Source: Alphaproteobacteria bacterium
Lineage (GTDB): Bacteria; Pseudomonadota; Alphaproteobacteria; Rickettsiales; UBA998
Length of the DNA stretch: 20,114 nt
Direction: 5' to 3'
Assembly (NCBI GenBank): GCA_021730835.1
Contig: JAKFYP010000206.1
Location: forward strand, 1 to 20,114
The position numbers were made by a program, and so were the translations under genes. This document shows, one piece after another, positions 12,652 to 20,114 of this stretch (its first letter is position 1; every line of letters begins with the position of its first letter). Below the pieces are notes generated by a model. That model was not told the DNA's origin. It saw nothing but the letters and a program-made list of their open reading frames with translations, and did no database searches.

Positions 12652-13917
12652 TCATGTCTCAAGCCAATCGGGAATGCGCTGCTGCGCCAGCATTTCTCCG
12701 TAGTTCGGTCGGGCGCGGACAATCTCCCATTGTGAGCCGTCCACCAGCACCTCGGGCGTCAGCGGGCGGGCATTATAGCTCGACGCCATCACCGCGCCAT
12801 ATGCCCCCGCCGAGCGGAAGGCCAGCAATTCACCCGGCAGGGTATGCGGCAATTCACGCCCCACCGCGAAGGTGTCGCCGCTTTCACAGACCGGCCCGAC
12901 AATGTCGGCGGTCATCATGCCACGACCGGGATATTGCGTCACCGGAATGATGTCATGGTGGGCGTCGTAAAGGGAAGGGCGAATCAGATCGTTCATCGCG
13001 GCGTCGAGAATCACGTAAGTCTGTCCGGCGCTCTCCTTGACATAGATCACCCGCGTCAGCAGGATACCGGCATTGCCCGCGATCAGCCGCCCCGGCTCGA
13101 ACAGCAACGTGGCGTCCATATCGCTCATGGTTTCGCGCACCAGCTCGCCATAGAGCGCGGGCAGCGGCGGTGCGATGCCGTCACGGCGATACGGAATGCC
13201 CAGCCCGCCGCCAAGGTCAATGGTATGAATGGCAAAGCCTTCCCGCCGCAAGTCTCCGACAAATTCGCGCAGTTTGCGATAGGCCTGCCGGAACGGCTCC
13301 AGATCGGTCAGTTGTGAGCCGATATGCACCGAGACACCCTGCACGCGAATGCCGGGAAGCGATGCCGCCTGCCGGTACACTTCCATCGCGTCGGCCAGCG
13401 GGATGCCGAATTTCGAGGCGCGCTGACCGGTGGAAATTTTCGCATGGGTTTTGGGATCGACATCCGGGTTGACGCGCACGGCAATCGCCGCCTGACTGCC
13501 CATGTGCGCCGCCGTTTCGCTTAAAGCGCATAATTCGGACAATGATTCGACATTGAACTGGAAAATCCCCTGCTCCAGCGCGTAGCGCATCTCCGCCTGC
13601 CGCTTGCCGACGCCGGAGAAAACGATTTTCTGAGGCGGTATACCGGCGGCCAGCGCAAGGCGGATTTCCCCTTCCGAAACCACGTCCGCGCCGCTGCCCT
13701 CATTGGCCAGTACGCGCAGCACGGCGAGGTTGCTGTTGGCTTTCACCGCGTAGCAAACGAGTTTTGGATCGGGCAACGCATTGCTGAACACCTGAAAATG
13801 CCGCCGCAGCGTTTCCGCCGAATAACAATAGAGCGGCGTGCCAACGCGCTCCGCCATCTCCGGCAGGGCAATCTCCCCGGCATGCAGCACGCCGTTGCGG
13901 TAGGTAAAATGATCCAT
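12652..13917 (-). CDS. lysA: Diaminopimelate decarboxylase
   Basis: 421 residues. A PLP fold-type III decarboxylase that converts meso-diaminopimelate to lysine, the last step of lysine synthesis. Motifs in order: PLP lysine Lys59 in CYAVKANSNLAVL, GADVVSEGEIRLAL, KFGIP, SVHIGSQ, the phosphate-binding DLGGGLGIPY, EPGRLIAGNAG, GPVCESGDTFA with the active-site cysteine from the dimer partner, and the C-terminal SAGAYGAVMASSYN. Start at ATG 13917, seven bases from the stop of the broken GNAT gene. It is the last gene of the argH-lptM-GNAT-lysA run, an order (without GNAT) common in Alphaproteobacteria. Confidence 0.97.
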   Translation of the reverse strand: MDHFTYRNGVLHAGEIALPEMAERVGTPLYCYSAETLRRHFQVFSNALPDPKLVCYAVKANSNLAVLRVLANEGSGADVVSEGEIRLALAAGIPPQKIVFSGVGKRQAEMRYALEQGIFQFNVESLSELCALSETAAHMGSQAAIAVRVNPDVDPKTHAKISTGQRASKFGIPLADAMEVYRQAASLPGIRVQGVSVHIGSQLTDLEPFRQAYRKLREFVGDLRREGFAIHTIDLGGGLGIPYRRDGIAPPLPALYGELVRETMSDMDATLLFEPGRLIAGNAGILLTRVIYVKESAGQTYVILDAAMNDLIRPSLYDAHHDIIPVTQYPGRGMMTADIVGPVCESGDTFAVGRELPHTLPGELLAFRSAGAYGAVMASSYNARPLTPEVLVDGSQWEIVRARPNYGEMLAQQRIPDWLET

Positions 13918-13923
13918 ACTCGC

Positions 13924-14364
13924 TTACGCGCCCTCCCCCAGTTTCCTGAAAAAATGAAAGCCGATGATTTTAAAGCCGTGGTGGAAGTAGAAGCGGTGGG
14001 AATTGCTGTTTTCGACATAGGCATCGAGGATCATGGCGTCGCAGCCGCGTTTGCCCGCTTCCTGCTACAGCCAGTCAATCAGCGCCGAGCCGATGCCGCT
14101 CTTGCGGTGCGCCGCGTCAACGATGAAATTATCCAGATGCATCATGATGCCGCAGTAAAACCGTGCCCCTACCCAGTAGCCGCTGGCGGCGATCAGCGTG
14201 TTATCCGCATCATAAACCCCCGCGACCTGATAGCCGGTCGGCAGGATGCGCCGCAAGCGCCGCTCGAATTCAGGGCGCTCCATCTTCGGGTTGAGCTGGC
14301 GCACCAGCCGGAAGAAATCCTCGCCGTATACGTCGTCCACCGGGCGGATGACCGGCGTGCTCAC
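13924..14364 (-). pseudogene. GNAT acetyltransferase gene interrupted by an in-frame TAG
   Basis: GTG 14364 opens a frame of 99 codons, stopped by TAG at 14065-14067. The same frame then continues with QEAGKRGCDAMILDAYVEN and HRFYFHHGFKIIGFHFFRK to TAA at 13924-13926, 146 coding positions in all. The two parts together give a normal small GNAT domain: acetyl-CoA motif HRKSGIGSALIDWL just before the stop, and the C-terminal NSNSHRFYFHHGFK after it. Relatives usually have a Glu or similar residue where the TAG stands. Its start overlaps the lptM stop (GTGA) and its end is six bases before lysA, so it is translationally embedded in the operon. The acceptor substrate is unknown. A sequencing error is the main alternative to true decay. 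Confidence 0.8.
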
Positions 14365-14543
14365 GGCGTCTGCTCCTTCTCCTGCGCGGGTTGACCGGCG
14401 GGAATATCTTTTGGCCGCACGAGGTCGCCCTTGATGCCGCAGGCGGAGAGAAACAGCAGGGTGCAGATGAAGATAAAATATCTTGCTCCGGCACCTGACC
14501 GAACGCAGGAGACCGTGTAAGCAAAAAAATTATTCTCTGTCAC
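14361..14543 (-). CDS. lptM: Small LptM-type lipoprotein
   Basis: 60 residues if GTG 14543 is the start; TTG 14549 is an alternative and the exact start is uncertain. The visible features are a hydrophobic segment RYFIFICTLLFL, a lipobox LSAC, then CGIKGDLVRPKDIP, closely matching the 'CGxKGPLxxP' signature of LptM lipoproteins. LptM in Escherichia coli assists assembly of the LptD LPS translocon in the outer membrane; the same short protein is found between argH and lysA in many Alphaproteobacteria. The N-terminal part before the hydrophobic stretch is unusually long (about 22 residues), which suggests a start that I cannot identify. Tail rich in Glu/Gln/Pro. Confidence 0.8.
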   Translation of the reverse strand: MTENNFFAYTVSCVRSGAGARYFIFICTLLFLSACGIKGDLVRPKDIPAGQPAQEKEQTP

Positions 14544-14568
14544 TCGCAATGAACCACCTGCAACTTCA

Positions 14569-15975
14569 TTAAACAATCCCATAACGCTCTTTCGCCTCCA
14601 TGATCGCGTTTCGTACATTCTCCGGCGACGTGCCGCCGTAGCTTGTGCGGCTTTTCACTGATTGCGCCACGCTGAGACAGGAAAGCACCTCCGGCGTAAT
14701 GCGGCCATCAATGCGCTGCAATTCCCCGATATGCAGATGCTCCAGCGTCACGCCCAACTCGTCGGCCAGTTTGACGATTCTCCCCGTCACATGATGCGCA
14801 TCGCGGAACGGCAGATTGCACTCGCGCACCAGCCAGTCGGCCAGATCGGTCGCCGTGGCATGGCCCCACCCGGCAGCCTGCTCCATGCGCTCCTTATCGG
14901 CCTGCATGCCGTCCGCCATCCCGGTCATGGCGCGCAGGCACAACTCAAGCTGATAGTGGCTGTCGAATACCGGCTCCTTGTCTTCCTGCAAATCCTTGTT
15001 ATAGGCCAGAGGCAATCCTTTGAGCACCATGCACAGGCTGACGAGATTACCGAGGATACGCCCGCTCTTGCCGCGTACCAGTTCCGCCGCGTCCGGGTTA
15101 CGCTTTTGCGGCATGATCGAGGAACCGCTGGTGAATCCCTCGGGAAGGCGCACAAAAGAAAATTGCGGAGTGCTCCACAGGATCATCTCCTCGGCCAGCC
15201 GGGAAAGATGCAGTGAGGTAGTTGTCGAAGCGGCGAGAAAATCAACGGCAAAATCGCGGCTGGCTACCGCGTCGAGCGAATTGCGCATCGGGTGATCGAA
15301 CCCCAGCGCCTTTGCGCTCATATGCCGGTCAATGGGGAAAGAAGTGCCCGCCAGCGCCGCCGCTCCGAGAGGGCATTCATTGGCGCGGCGTCGCGTTTCG
15401 TGGAAACGGTCGCGGTCGCGCCAGAACATCTCGGCGTAAGCCAGCAGATGATGCCCGAATGTTACCGGTTGCGCTGATTGCAGATGGGTAAAGCCCGGCA
15501 TGATCGTATGCGTATGCGCACCCGCCTGTTTCAGTAGCGCCGCCTGTAATGCCTGAAGCAGCCGGTCGGTTTCATCGCAGGCCCGGCGGACATAGAGCCG
15601 CAAATCCGTCGCCACCTGATCGTTGCGCGAGCGGGCGGTGTGCAGACGGCCCGCCGCATCGCCGATGATTTCCTTCAGCCGCGCCTCGATGTGCATATGG
15701 ATGTCCTCGAGGTCTTCGCTAACAGTGAATTGCCCGGCGTCAATTTCGCCGCGAATCTGCTCCAGCCCCCGTACAATATCGGCGGCTTCCTGCTGCGTGA
15801 TGATGCGCGAGGCTTCCAGCATGCGGGCATGGGCGATGGATCCGGCAATATCTTCCCCGTACAGGGCGTAGTCAACGTGGATCGAGGCGTTGATCTCGCG
15901 CATCAGCGCATCCGGCCCGCTCTCGAACCGGCCTCCCCACATCGGGTTGGCGTTGTGTTTTTGCTTGCCTGACAT
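14569..15975 (-). CDS. argH: Argininosuccinate lyase
   Basis: 468 residues from ATG 15975 (MSGKQKHNANPMWGGRFESG). Cleaves argininosuccinate to arginine and fumarate, the last step of arginine synthesis; cytosolic homotetramer of the fumarase/aspartase superfamily. Signatures: HTARSRNDQVATDLRL (112-127), GFTHLQSAQPVTFGH (161-175) with the conserved His164, and the mobile catalytic loop GSSIMPQKRNP (284-294). The frame stays open about 125 codons upstream, but that region is the reverse strand of the thioredoxin-like gene and is not part of ArgH. lptM begins 25 bases after its stop. The first gene of the minus-strand operon, divergent from the thioredoxin gene. Confidence 0.97.
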   Translation of the reverse strand: MSGKQKHNANPMWGGRFESGPDALMREINASIHVDYALYGEDIAGSIAHARMLEASRIITQQEAADIVRGLEQIRGEIDAGQFTVSEDLEDIHMHIEARLKEIIGDAAGRLHTARSRNDQVATDLRLYVRRACDETDRLLQALQAALLKQAGAHTHTIMPGFTHLQSAQPVTFGHHLLAYAEMFWRDRDRFHETRRRANECPLGAAALAGTSFPIDRHMSAKALGFDHPMRNSLDAVASRDFAVDFLAASTTTSLHLSRLAEEMILWSTPQFSFVRLPEGFTSGSSIMPQKRNPDAAELVRGKSGRILGNLVSLCMVLKGLPLAYNKDLQEDKEPVFDSHYQLELCLRAMTGMADGMQADKERMEQAAGWGHATATDLADWLVRECNLPFRDAHHVTGRIVKLADELGVTLEHLHIGELQRIDGRITPEVLSCLSVAQSVKSRTSYGGTSPENVRNAIMEAKERYGIV

Positions 15976-15976
15976 G

Positions 15977-16054
15977 CTGTATCCTGTTGTAACTGTAAGA
16001 TACCGGGTAGAGGCCGGGTGGCGCTCATCCCTGTACCCTGATCCTGTATCCTGA
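15977..16054. repeat. Short tandem repeats in the argH/thioredoxin divergent region
   Basis: CCCTGTACCCTGA (16029-16041) is followed directly by TCCTGTATCCTGA (16042-16054), a 13-base tandem pair with two C/T differences. CTGTATCCTG occurs again at 15977-15986. They occupy most of the 88-base gap between two divergent genes, where both promoters should lie. Confidence 0.6.
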
Positions 16055-16063
16055 AAAAACCCC

Positions 16064-16600
16064 ATGTTACAGCGCAGATTATTGATACTGGCAAGTTTTT
16101 TCTGCCTGATCGCGGCGGGGCTGTTGATTGTCTCGCTGTTTTTGGGAGGCACGACACCACCCAATGTGCATCGTATTGACGGCACGCTACCTCGGGGATT
16201 GTATATGATAGATGCGCAAGGCAAGGCGCATCCCATACCGCAGGGGCGCTTCCTGCTGCTTAATCTCTGGGCGACCTGGTGCGCGCCCTGCGTGGCCGAA
16301 CTTCCGGCGCTGGCGGCGCTCGGCGCGAAATATCCGGCGCTTGATGTCATCGCCCTGTCGGTGGATGTGAAAGGCTTTGAGACTGTTGCGCCGTTTCTGG
16401 CCTCAGATAAGGTCAGTTCCTATCCGCCGGTCTATGCCGATGAAAACCTGACATTGTTTAAGACACTGAAGCCGGAGGCGCTGCCGACCAGCCTGCTGAT
16501 TGCCCCGGATGGCCACCTGCTGTATCGCATTGACGGGGAGATCAACTGGCAGGATGCACGGAAAACCGGTTGGCTTAGCCAGGAATTAGACAAAAAATAA
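16064..16600 (+). CDS. Membrane-anchored TlpA-like thioredoxin
   Basis: 178 residues. An uncleaved N-terminal anchor (about 7-29, LLILASFFCLIAAGLLIVSLFLG) points to a periplasm-facing protein. The thioredoxin fold has the redox motif WCAPC (72-76) in LLLNLWATWCAPCVAELPAL, a middle block IALSVDVKGFETV and the cis-Pro segment LPTSLLIAPDG. Family role: a thiol-disulfide oxidoreductase of the TlpA/ResA/CcmG group, often serving cytochrome c or copper-centre maturation. The conserved placement divergent to argH is typical in Alphaproteobacteria. Specific partner unknown. If the nearby ETR1-like protein does bind copper, a link would be interesting, but nothing in the sequence shows one. Confidence 0.9.
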   Translation: MLQRRLLILASFFCLIAAGLLIVSLFLGGTTPPNVHRIDGTLPRGLYMIDAQGKAHPIPQGRFLLLNLWATWCAPCVAELPALAALGAKYPALDVIALSVDVKGFETVAPFLASDKVSSYPPVYADENLTLFKTLKPEALPTSLLIAPDGHLLYRIDGEINWQDARKTGWLSQELDKK

Positions 16601-16864
16601 TATAAAAAATACAATAGATTGGCTGCTAAAACCACTTTTTTTGTTTTCCATGACATGCTATAGTGACAAATGAAACTGCCCGGTATACATTTTCGGGGAT
16701 TCCGTTTCCATTCACCCTGTCAGTTTATTGCATCCTCGAATGAGGACGGAATAAAACCCCGGGCATCATCAGGCAAGCTTTTTGCATATCCGATACTGAA
16801 CGTACCCCGTGCCCGAATCGCGGTGGCGTGGCGTCTTTACAATAAATAGCAAGGGGAGGTTACC

Positions 16865-19630
16865 ATGTTTGAAAATGCGATTCTGTGGCCGCGTGAACAA
16901 TCGCGCTATGCCAATGACACGGATGCAAATCTGCTGGTCAATGAAGGCCGGATTCAGATTGGCAACCTGCCGGCCTTTGAGCTTCCCGATAACCCAGACT
17001 GGACGGAAGACCCTTATTCCAGCCGCTCCTGGTCGGCTTACTATCAGTCGCTGGGCTGGCTCTATGCCGGGGAGTATGCGTATTTGCAGGGCAACTTCAC
17101 CGAATTTCCTGAGTATGCCAAATCCATCCTGCTGGATTTCATGGCCGATAACCCCGATCCGTCCGCTCCTTCGCATGAGTTGACCTGGCATGATGGCGCG
17201 ACGGCGTTCCGGCTGGCAACGATCTCTTATCTTTATGACCAGTATTTCAAAGCGGATAACGTGCACACTACCGGTATCACCTTCACGCCGGAAGAAGAGC
17301 AGCTTTTCGCGCAAAGCCTGCAAAACCACGTATCGGTGCTGGAATATAACCTCAGTGTACCCCAGTGGCAGGATAACAATCACCGGTTTTTTCACGGCAT
17401 GGCGCTGGCGAGTTACGGCAGCGTGTTCGGCAATGCCGAGGGAACAGGTGTGTTCGACGACGCTTCGGAAATCTGGTTTTTGAGGGGACTCTTCACCATA
17501 GACGATATTCTCGGCAATCTGATTGACATTGAAACGGGAATCAGCCGCGAGCAGTCTTTTGCCTATCACCGTCTGGCGATGGGGCTGATTCTCGAAGCGG
17601 ATGACGCGATTTACGATGTCGGCTACATTTTGCCGCATGATTATCAGGACGTATTGGCGAAAATGGTTGAATTCGATGTGCTTTCGGCGACGCAGGGCAA
17701 TAAGCGCCGTGAGCTGGTAAGTTCGGAAGTTGGCGATACGGCTTATGGATCGAAAGACGGCAGCAATTATCTGCGTGACGCCATAGATCAGGGCTTTACC
17801 ACGCCTTACGCCGATTACGTCTTATCGGAAGGGCAGGAAGGCATCCGCCCGCCCGATGTGCTCGATTACAGCGCCGGAGGCTATATTATTTTCAGGCCGG
17901 AGTATGAATGGGAAAATGTCCGCGACACGCGTGTCCTGTTCGATGTCAGCGAGGCGGAGGTTTCGCACGGGCATTTCGACAATACCAACGTATTACTCAG
18001 CGCGTATGGCGAGAAAATCCTCGTCGATTCCGGCGGGCCGTATAGTTACGACCACACGCCGGAAGCCGGGCTGGATGGGCCGTTTCGGGAACTATATTTC
18101 GAGACATCGCGGGCGCATAACGTGCTGACGGTGGACGGGCAGAGTTTTGACGCGCCGACGCGGGTGCTGACCATTCAGGACGCGCCGCTTTTCTCCTATG
18201 CGGCGGCCAGCCATACGGGATATGAGCATATCGAAATTACCCGGCATCTCATTGAATTAAAAGGCGGGGTAACCCTGTTATTCGATGTGGCGGAGAACAG
18301 CGCGGCGCTGGTGCATGATTACCGTTTGCCGTTTCACTTTGCACCAACGGCTGAAGGCGTTGACGCTGCGGCGCAAGGTAGTTTTTCGATAGGCCGGGTT
18401 GATGTGGATACGGCCTATGCCGGGGGCGGCGCGTTGCAGTTCGATGTGATTTCTGGGCGGCTGGGCGATACACCGCAGGGCTGGGTGAGCCGCGATTTCT
18501 ACGATGCCATTCCCGCTCCGGTGCTGGGGGTATCACAGCTTGCCGAAGATGCGTGGTTCGCCTCGGCTTTCGGAGTGAGCCGTTACGCGCCTTATGAGTT
18601 GCTTCTGGAGGTAGAGCGCACGGCGGACGGCTTTGAGGCCGTGGTATCCTTCGCTAATACCGACTGGGTGATTTCACTGCATGGCACGGAAATAAACGTG
18701 GATCGCACGTTTAACTTCTCAGGCAATTCACAGGGCAACGATATTGACGGCAGCGAGTTTGGCGATGTGCTCAACGGCAAAGGGGGCGAGGATACGCTGT
18801 TTGGCGGCGACGGTGACGATACGATTGTCGGCGGCAGCGGCGATGACAGTATTATCGGCCATACCGGCAATGACAGCATCACCGGCGGCACGGGATTCGA
18901 TGTGTTGCTGGGCGGCAGCGGCGACGACTGGATGGACGGCGGCAACGACGACGATTACCTCAGCGGCTATGACGGTAATGATACGCTGCTGGGCGGCAAC
19001 GGCGATGACGAGTTGCGCGGCGGGCTTGGTACGGACGAGCTTTTCGGCGGCGCGGGCAGGGATAAGCTGTATGGCAACGAGGAGGGCGATTACCTCAACG
19101 GCTATGATGGCAACGATCAGTTATATGGTGGAGCTGGCACGGATACGCTGCTTGGTGGTGCAGGGAGCGACCGGCTGTACGGCGAGGCAGGGGATGACCT
19201 GCTTTACGGTAATGAGGGCACGGATACGCTCATTGGCGGGTTAGGTCAGGATGCGCTGCGAGGCGACGAGGGCGATGATTTGCTTTATGGCGGCGGAGGC
19301 GACGATACGCTGGATGGCGGGCAGGGCCGTGACCGGCTTTACGGTAGCACGGGTGCGGATGTGTTTGTCTTTTCCGATCATAGCCACAGCGTTGAACTCG
19401 CGTTCGACCGTATCGGCGATTTTGAGCAGGGGATTGACAAGATTGATCTCAGAGGGCTGGGTTATATCGGTGTGACGCCGGGCGTACCGGCTGAAGGTCA
19501 GTTGCGGCTGGTATACAGCGCCGACTCCGACCGCACCTATGTGCGCGACGATTTCTCCGATTTCGAGTTTTCGCTCGAGAATGGCGATTATCGAGCGGCT
19601 CTGACTCAGGATGATTTTATTTTTTTGTGA
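16865..19630 (+). CDS. Secreted heparinase II/III-type polysaccharide lyase with RTX repeats
   Basis: 921 residues, RBS GGGGAGG (16853-16859) five bases before ATG. There is no N-terminal signal peptide. Residues about 1-330 look like the alpha-helical toroid of such lyases. Residues about 357-600 carry the heparinase II/III beta-sandwich signature: EVSHGHFDNTNVLL (His368, His370, Asp372), KILVDSGGPYSYD and SRAHNVLTVDG. Residues about 638-835 form some 22 consecutive calcium-binding nonapeptides of the type GGxGxDxLx. A serralysin-like end follows (FVFSDHSHS, FDRIGDFEQGIDKIDL). Together these indicate export by a type I system through the C-terminus and calcium-dependent folding outside the cell. 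Substrate is probably an acidic polysaccharide such as alginate or a glycosaminoglycan; not decidable here. No ABC exporter genes are in view. The upstream 264 bases hold no gene and only a weak TATAGT-like -10. Confidence 0.93.
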   Translation: MFENAILWPREQSRYANDTDANLLVNEGRIQIGNLPAFELPDNPDWTEDPYSSRSWSAYYQSLGWLYAGEYAYLQGNFTEFPEYAKSILLDFMADNPDPSAPSHELTWHDGATAFRLATISYLYDQYFKADNVHTTGITFTPEEEQLFAQSLQNHVSVLEYNLSVPQWQDNNHRFFHGMALASYGSVFGNAEGTGVFDDASEIWFLRGLFTIDDILGNLIDIETGISREQSFAYHRLAMGLILEADDAIYDVGYILPHDYQDVLAKMVEFDVLSATQGNKRRELVSSEVGDTAYGSKDGSNYLRDAIDQGFTTPYADYVLSEGQEGIRPPDVLDYSAGGYIIFRPEYEWENVRDTRVLFDVSEAEVSHGHFDNTNVLLSAYGEKILVDSGGPYSYDHTPEAGLDGPFRELYFETSRAHNVLTVDGQSFDAPTRVLTIQDAPLFSYAAASHTGYEHIEITRHLIELKGGVTLLFDVAENSAALVHDYRLPFHFAPTAEGVDAAAQGSFSIGRVDVDTAYAGGGALQFDVISGRLGDTPQGWVSRDFYDAIPAPVLGVSQLAEDAWFASAFGVSRYAPYELLLEVERTADGFEAVVSFANTDWVISLHGTEINVDRTFNFSGNSQGNDIDGSEFGDVLNGKGGEDTLFGGDGDDTIVGGSGDDSIIGHTGNDSITGGTGFDVLLGGSGDDWMDGGNDDDYLSGYDGNDTLLGGNGDDELRGGLGTDELFGGAGRDKLYGNEEGDYLNGYDGNDQLYGGAGTDTLLGGAGSDRLYGEAGDDLLYGNEGTDTLIGGLGQDALRGDEGDDLLYGGGGDDTLDGGQGRDRLYGSTGADVFVFSDHSHSVELAFDRIGDFEQGIDKIDLRGLGYIGVTPGVPAEGQLRLVYSADSDRTYVRDDFSDFEFSLENGDYRAALTQDDFIFL

Positions 19631-19665
19631 GAATGTGCCAGAGAGAGTCCTGTATCGCCATCGCC

Positions 19666-19690
19666 CGCTTTTTCCGGTTGGGAAAAAGCG
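19666..19690. terminator. Stem-loop between convergent lyase and CorC-like genes
   Basis: CGCTTTTTCC (19666-19675) pairs perfectly with GGAAAAAGCG (19681-19690), loop GGTTG, about 35 bases after the lyase stop. A second small hairpin GCCGAAAGCGGC lies just downstream, followed by GATTTT. No proper U-tract follows the main stem, so termination is plausible but not certain; it lies between convergent genes and could act in both directions. Confidence 0.45.
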
Positions 19691-19736
19691 TTGCCGAAAG
19701 CGGCGATTTTGCGCCTATACGGTTGCTCACGGTACT

Positions 19737-20114
19737 TTAACTTCCTTCGCCATTCATCATTTTCTGAATTCGTATTTTCATGATCTGGTTGGCGCGCTTT
19801 TCCAGTACGGTAAACTGGTGACCGTGAAAAACAAAGGTTGCGCCCGCTTCGGGAATGGAGCGCGCTTCATGCAGCAGCAGACCGGCGATGGTTGAAGCCT
19901 CGTCGTCGGGCAGACTCCAGTCGAGTTCGCGGTTGAGATCGCGCAGATGGACGGTTCCCTTGACCGTATACACTCCTTCTTTTTCACGGATAATCCCGGC
20001 GGCGCGCACCCGGTCGTGCTCGTCGTCAATTTCCCCGACGATCTCCTCAAGAATATCCTCAAGCGTCAGGATGCCGAGAAAGACTCCGTATTCATTGACC
20101 ACATGGGCAAAATG
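19737..20114 (-). CDS. HlyC/CorC family CBS-domain protein, 5' part outside the window
   Basis: The frame is open to the right edge, with 125 residues visible. It begins in the second CBS domain (HFAHVVNEYGVFLGILTLEDILEEIVGEIDDEHD) and continues with the CorC_HlyC C-terminal domain: YTVKGTVHLRDLNRELDW, ASTIAGLLLHEARSIPEAGATFVF and FTVLEKRANQIMKIRIQ. Family members are either soluble (CorC type) or fused to a DUF21 membrane domain, and are implicated in magnesium/cobalt efflux or old 'hemolysin' annotations. The missing N-terminus decides which. The usual VVDEYG motif reads VVNEYG here. It converges with the lyase gene. Confidence 0.9.
   Translation of the reverse strand, partial: HFAHVVNEYGVFLGILTLEDILEEIVGEIDDEHDRVRAAGIIREKEGVYTVKGTVHLRDLNRELDWSLPDDEASTIAGLLLHEARSIPEAGATFVFHGHQFTVLEKRANQIMKIRIQKMMNGEGS

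Noticed and set aside
5598..14364. Reassigned TAA/TAG codons as explanation for the two interrupted genes
   Set aside because: TAA and TAG end several intact genes here (panD, groES, groEL and argD with TAA, glyS with TAG), so neither is read through generally.
16769..17638. Minus-strand open frame of 289 codons opposite the lyase gene
   Set aside because: No recognisable domain; it is the antisense of a well-supported coding region.

Overview
The window looks like a chromosomal segment of an alphaproteobacterium. The evidence is the block argH / small lipoprotein (LptM type) / lysA with a divergent TlpA-like thioredoxin gene, a cysteine-poor ribosomal protein L36, a groESL operon behind an RpoH-type CTTG...CTTATAT promoter, a FixL-like PAS domain, and the GroEL and glyS sequences themselves. 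I cannot place it below class level. Most genes are housekeeping, but the chromosome carries several kinds of palindromic repeat and one accessory signalling island.

Layout. 1-492 (minus): a BrnT/BrnA toxin-antitoxin pair; brnA runs off the left edge, and a 12-bp perfect palindrome overlaps the likely promoter. 561-3425 (plus): panD, then glyS. The two are separated by an inverted repeat of heptamers that supplies the PanD C-terminus, and glyS carries two in-frame palindromic insertions. 3601-4972 (minus): argD and rpmJ. 5188-9830 (plus): five genes, mostly overlapping or nearly so, which form the most interesting region. 10209-12306 (plus): groES-groEL with a heat-shock promoter, an intercistronic hairpin and a clear terminator. 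12652-15975 (minus): argH, lptM, a broken GNAT acetyltransferase gene and lysA. 16064-16600 (plus): a membrane-anchored thioredoxin-like protein. 16865-19630 (plus): a 921-residue heparinase II/III-type polysaccharide lyase ending in about 22 RTX nonapeptides. 19737-20114 (minus): the C-terminal part of a CBS/CorC-type transporter-associated protein.

The signalling island (5188-9830) starts with a free-standing three-helix membrane protein that has the key ethylene-site residues of plant ETR1 (Asp39, Tyr46, Cys80, His84, Lys103 here). It continues with a CHASE-PAS-histidine kinase whose PAS has the FixL heme His and Arg at the exact FixL spacing, an Rcp1-like receiver, a cytosolic histidine kinase, and a receiver-GGDEF diguanylate cyclase with an intact active site and I-site. 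The natural reading is a gas- or hormone-responsive relay ending in c-di-GMP. The first kinase gene has an in-frame TAA between its HisKA and ATPase regions, so it is broken in this sequence unless that base is an error. A secreted polysaccharide lyase lies about 7 kb away; a link through biofilm control is only a guess.

Unexplained structure: the cloverleaf-like GC-rich elements inside glyS, the heptamer inverted repeat at panD/glyS, an imperfect inverted repeat upstream of groES, and a dense run of hairpins after groEL. These look like several families of small mobile or repetitive palindromes.
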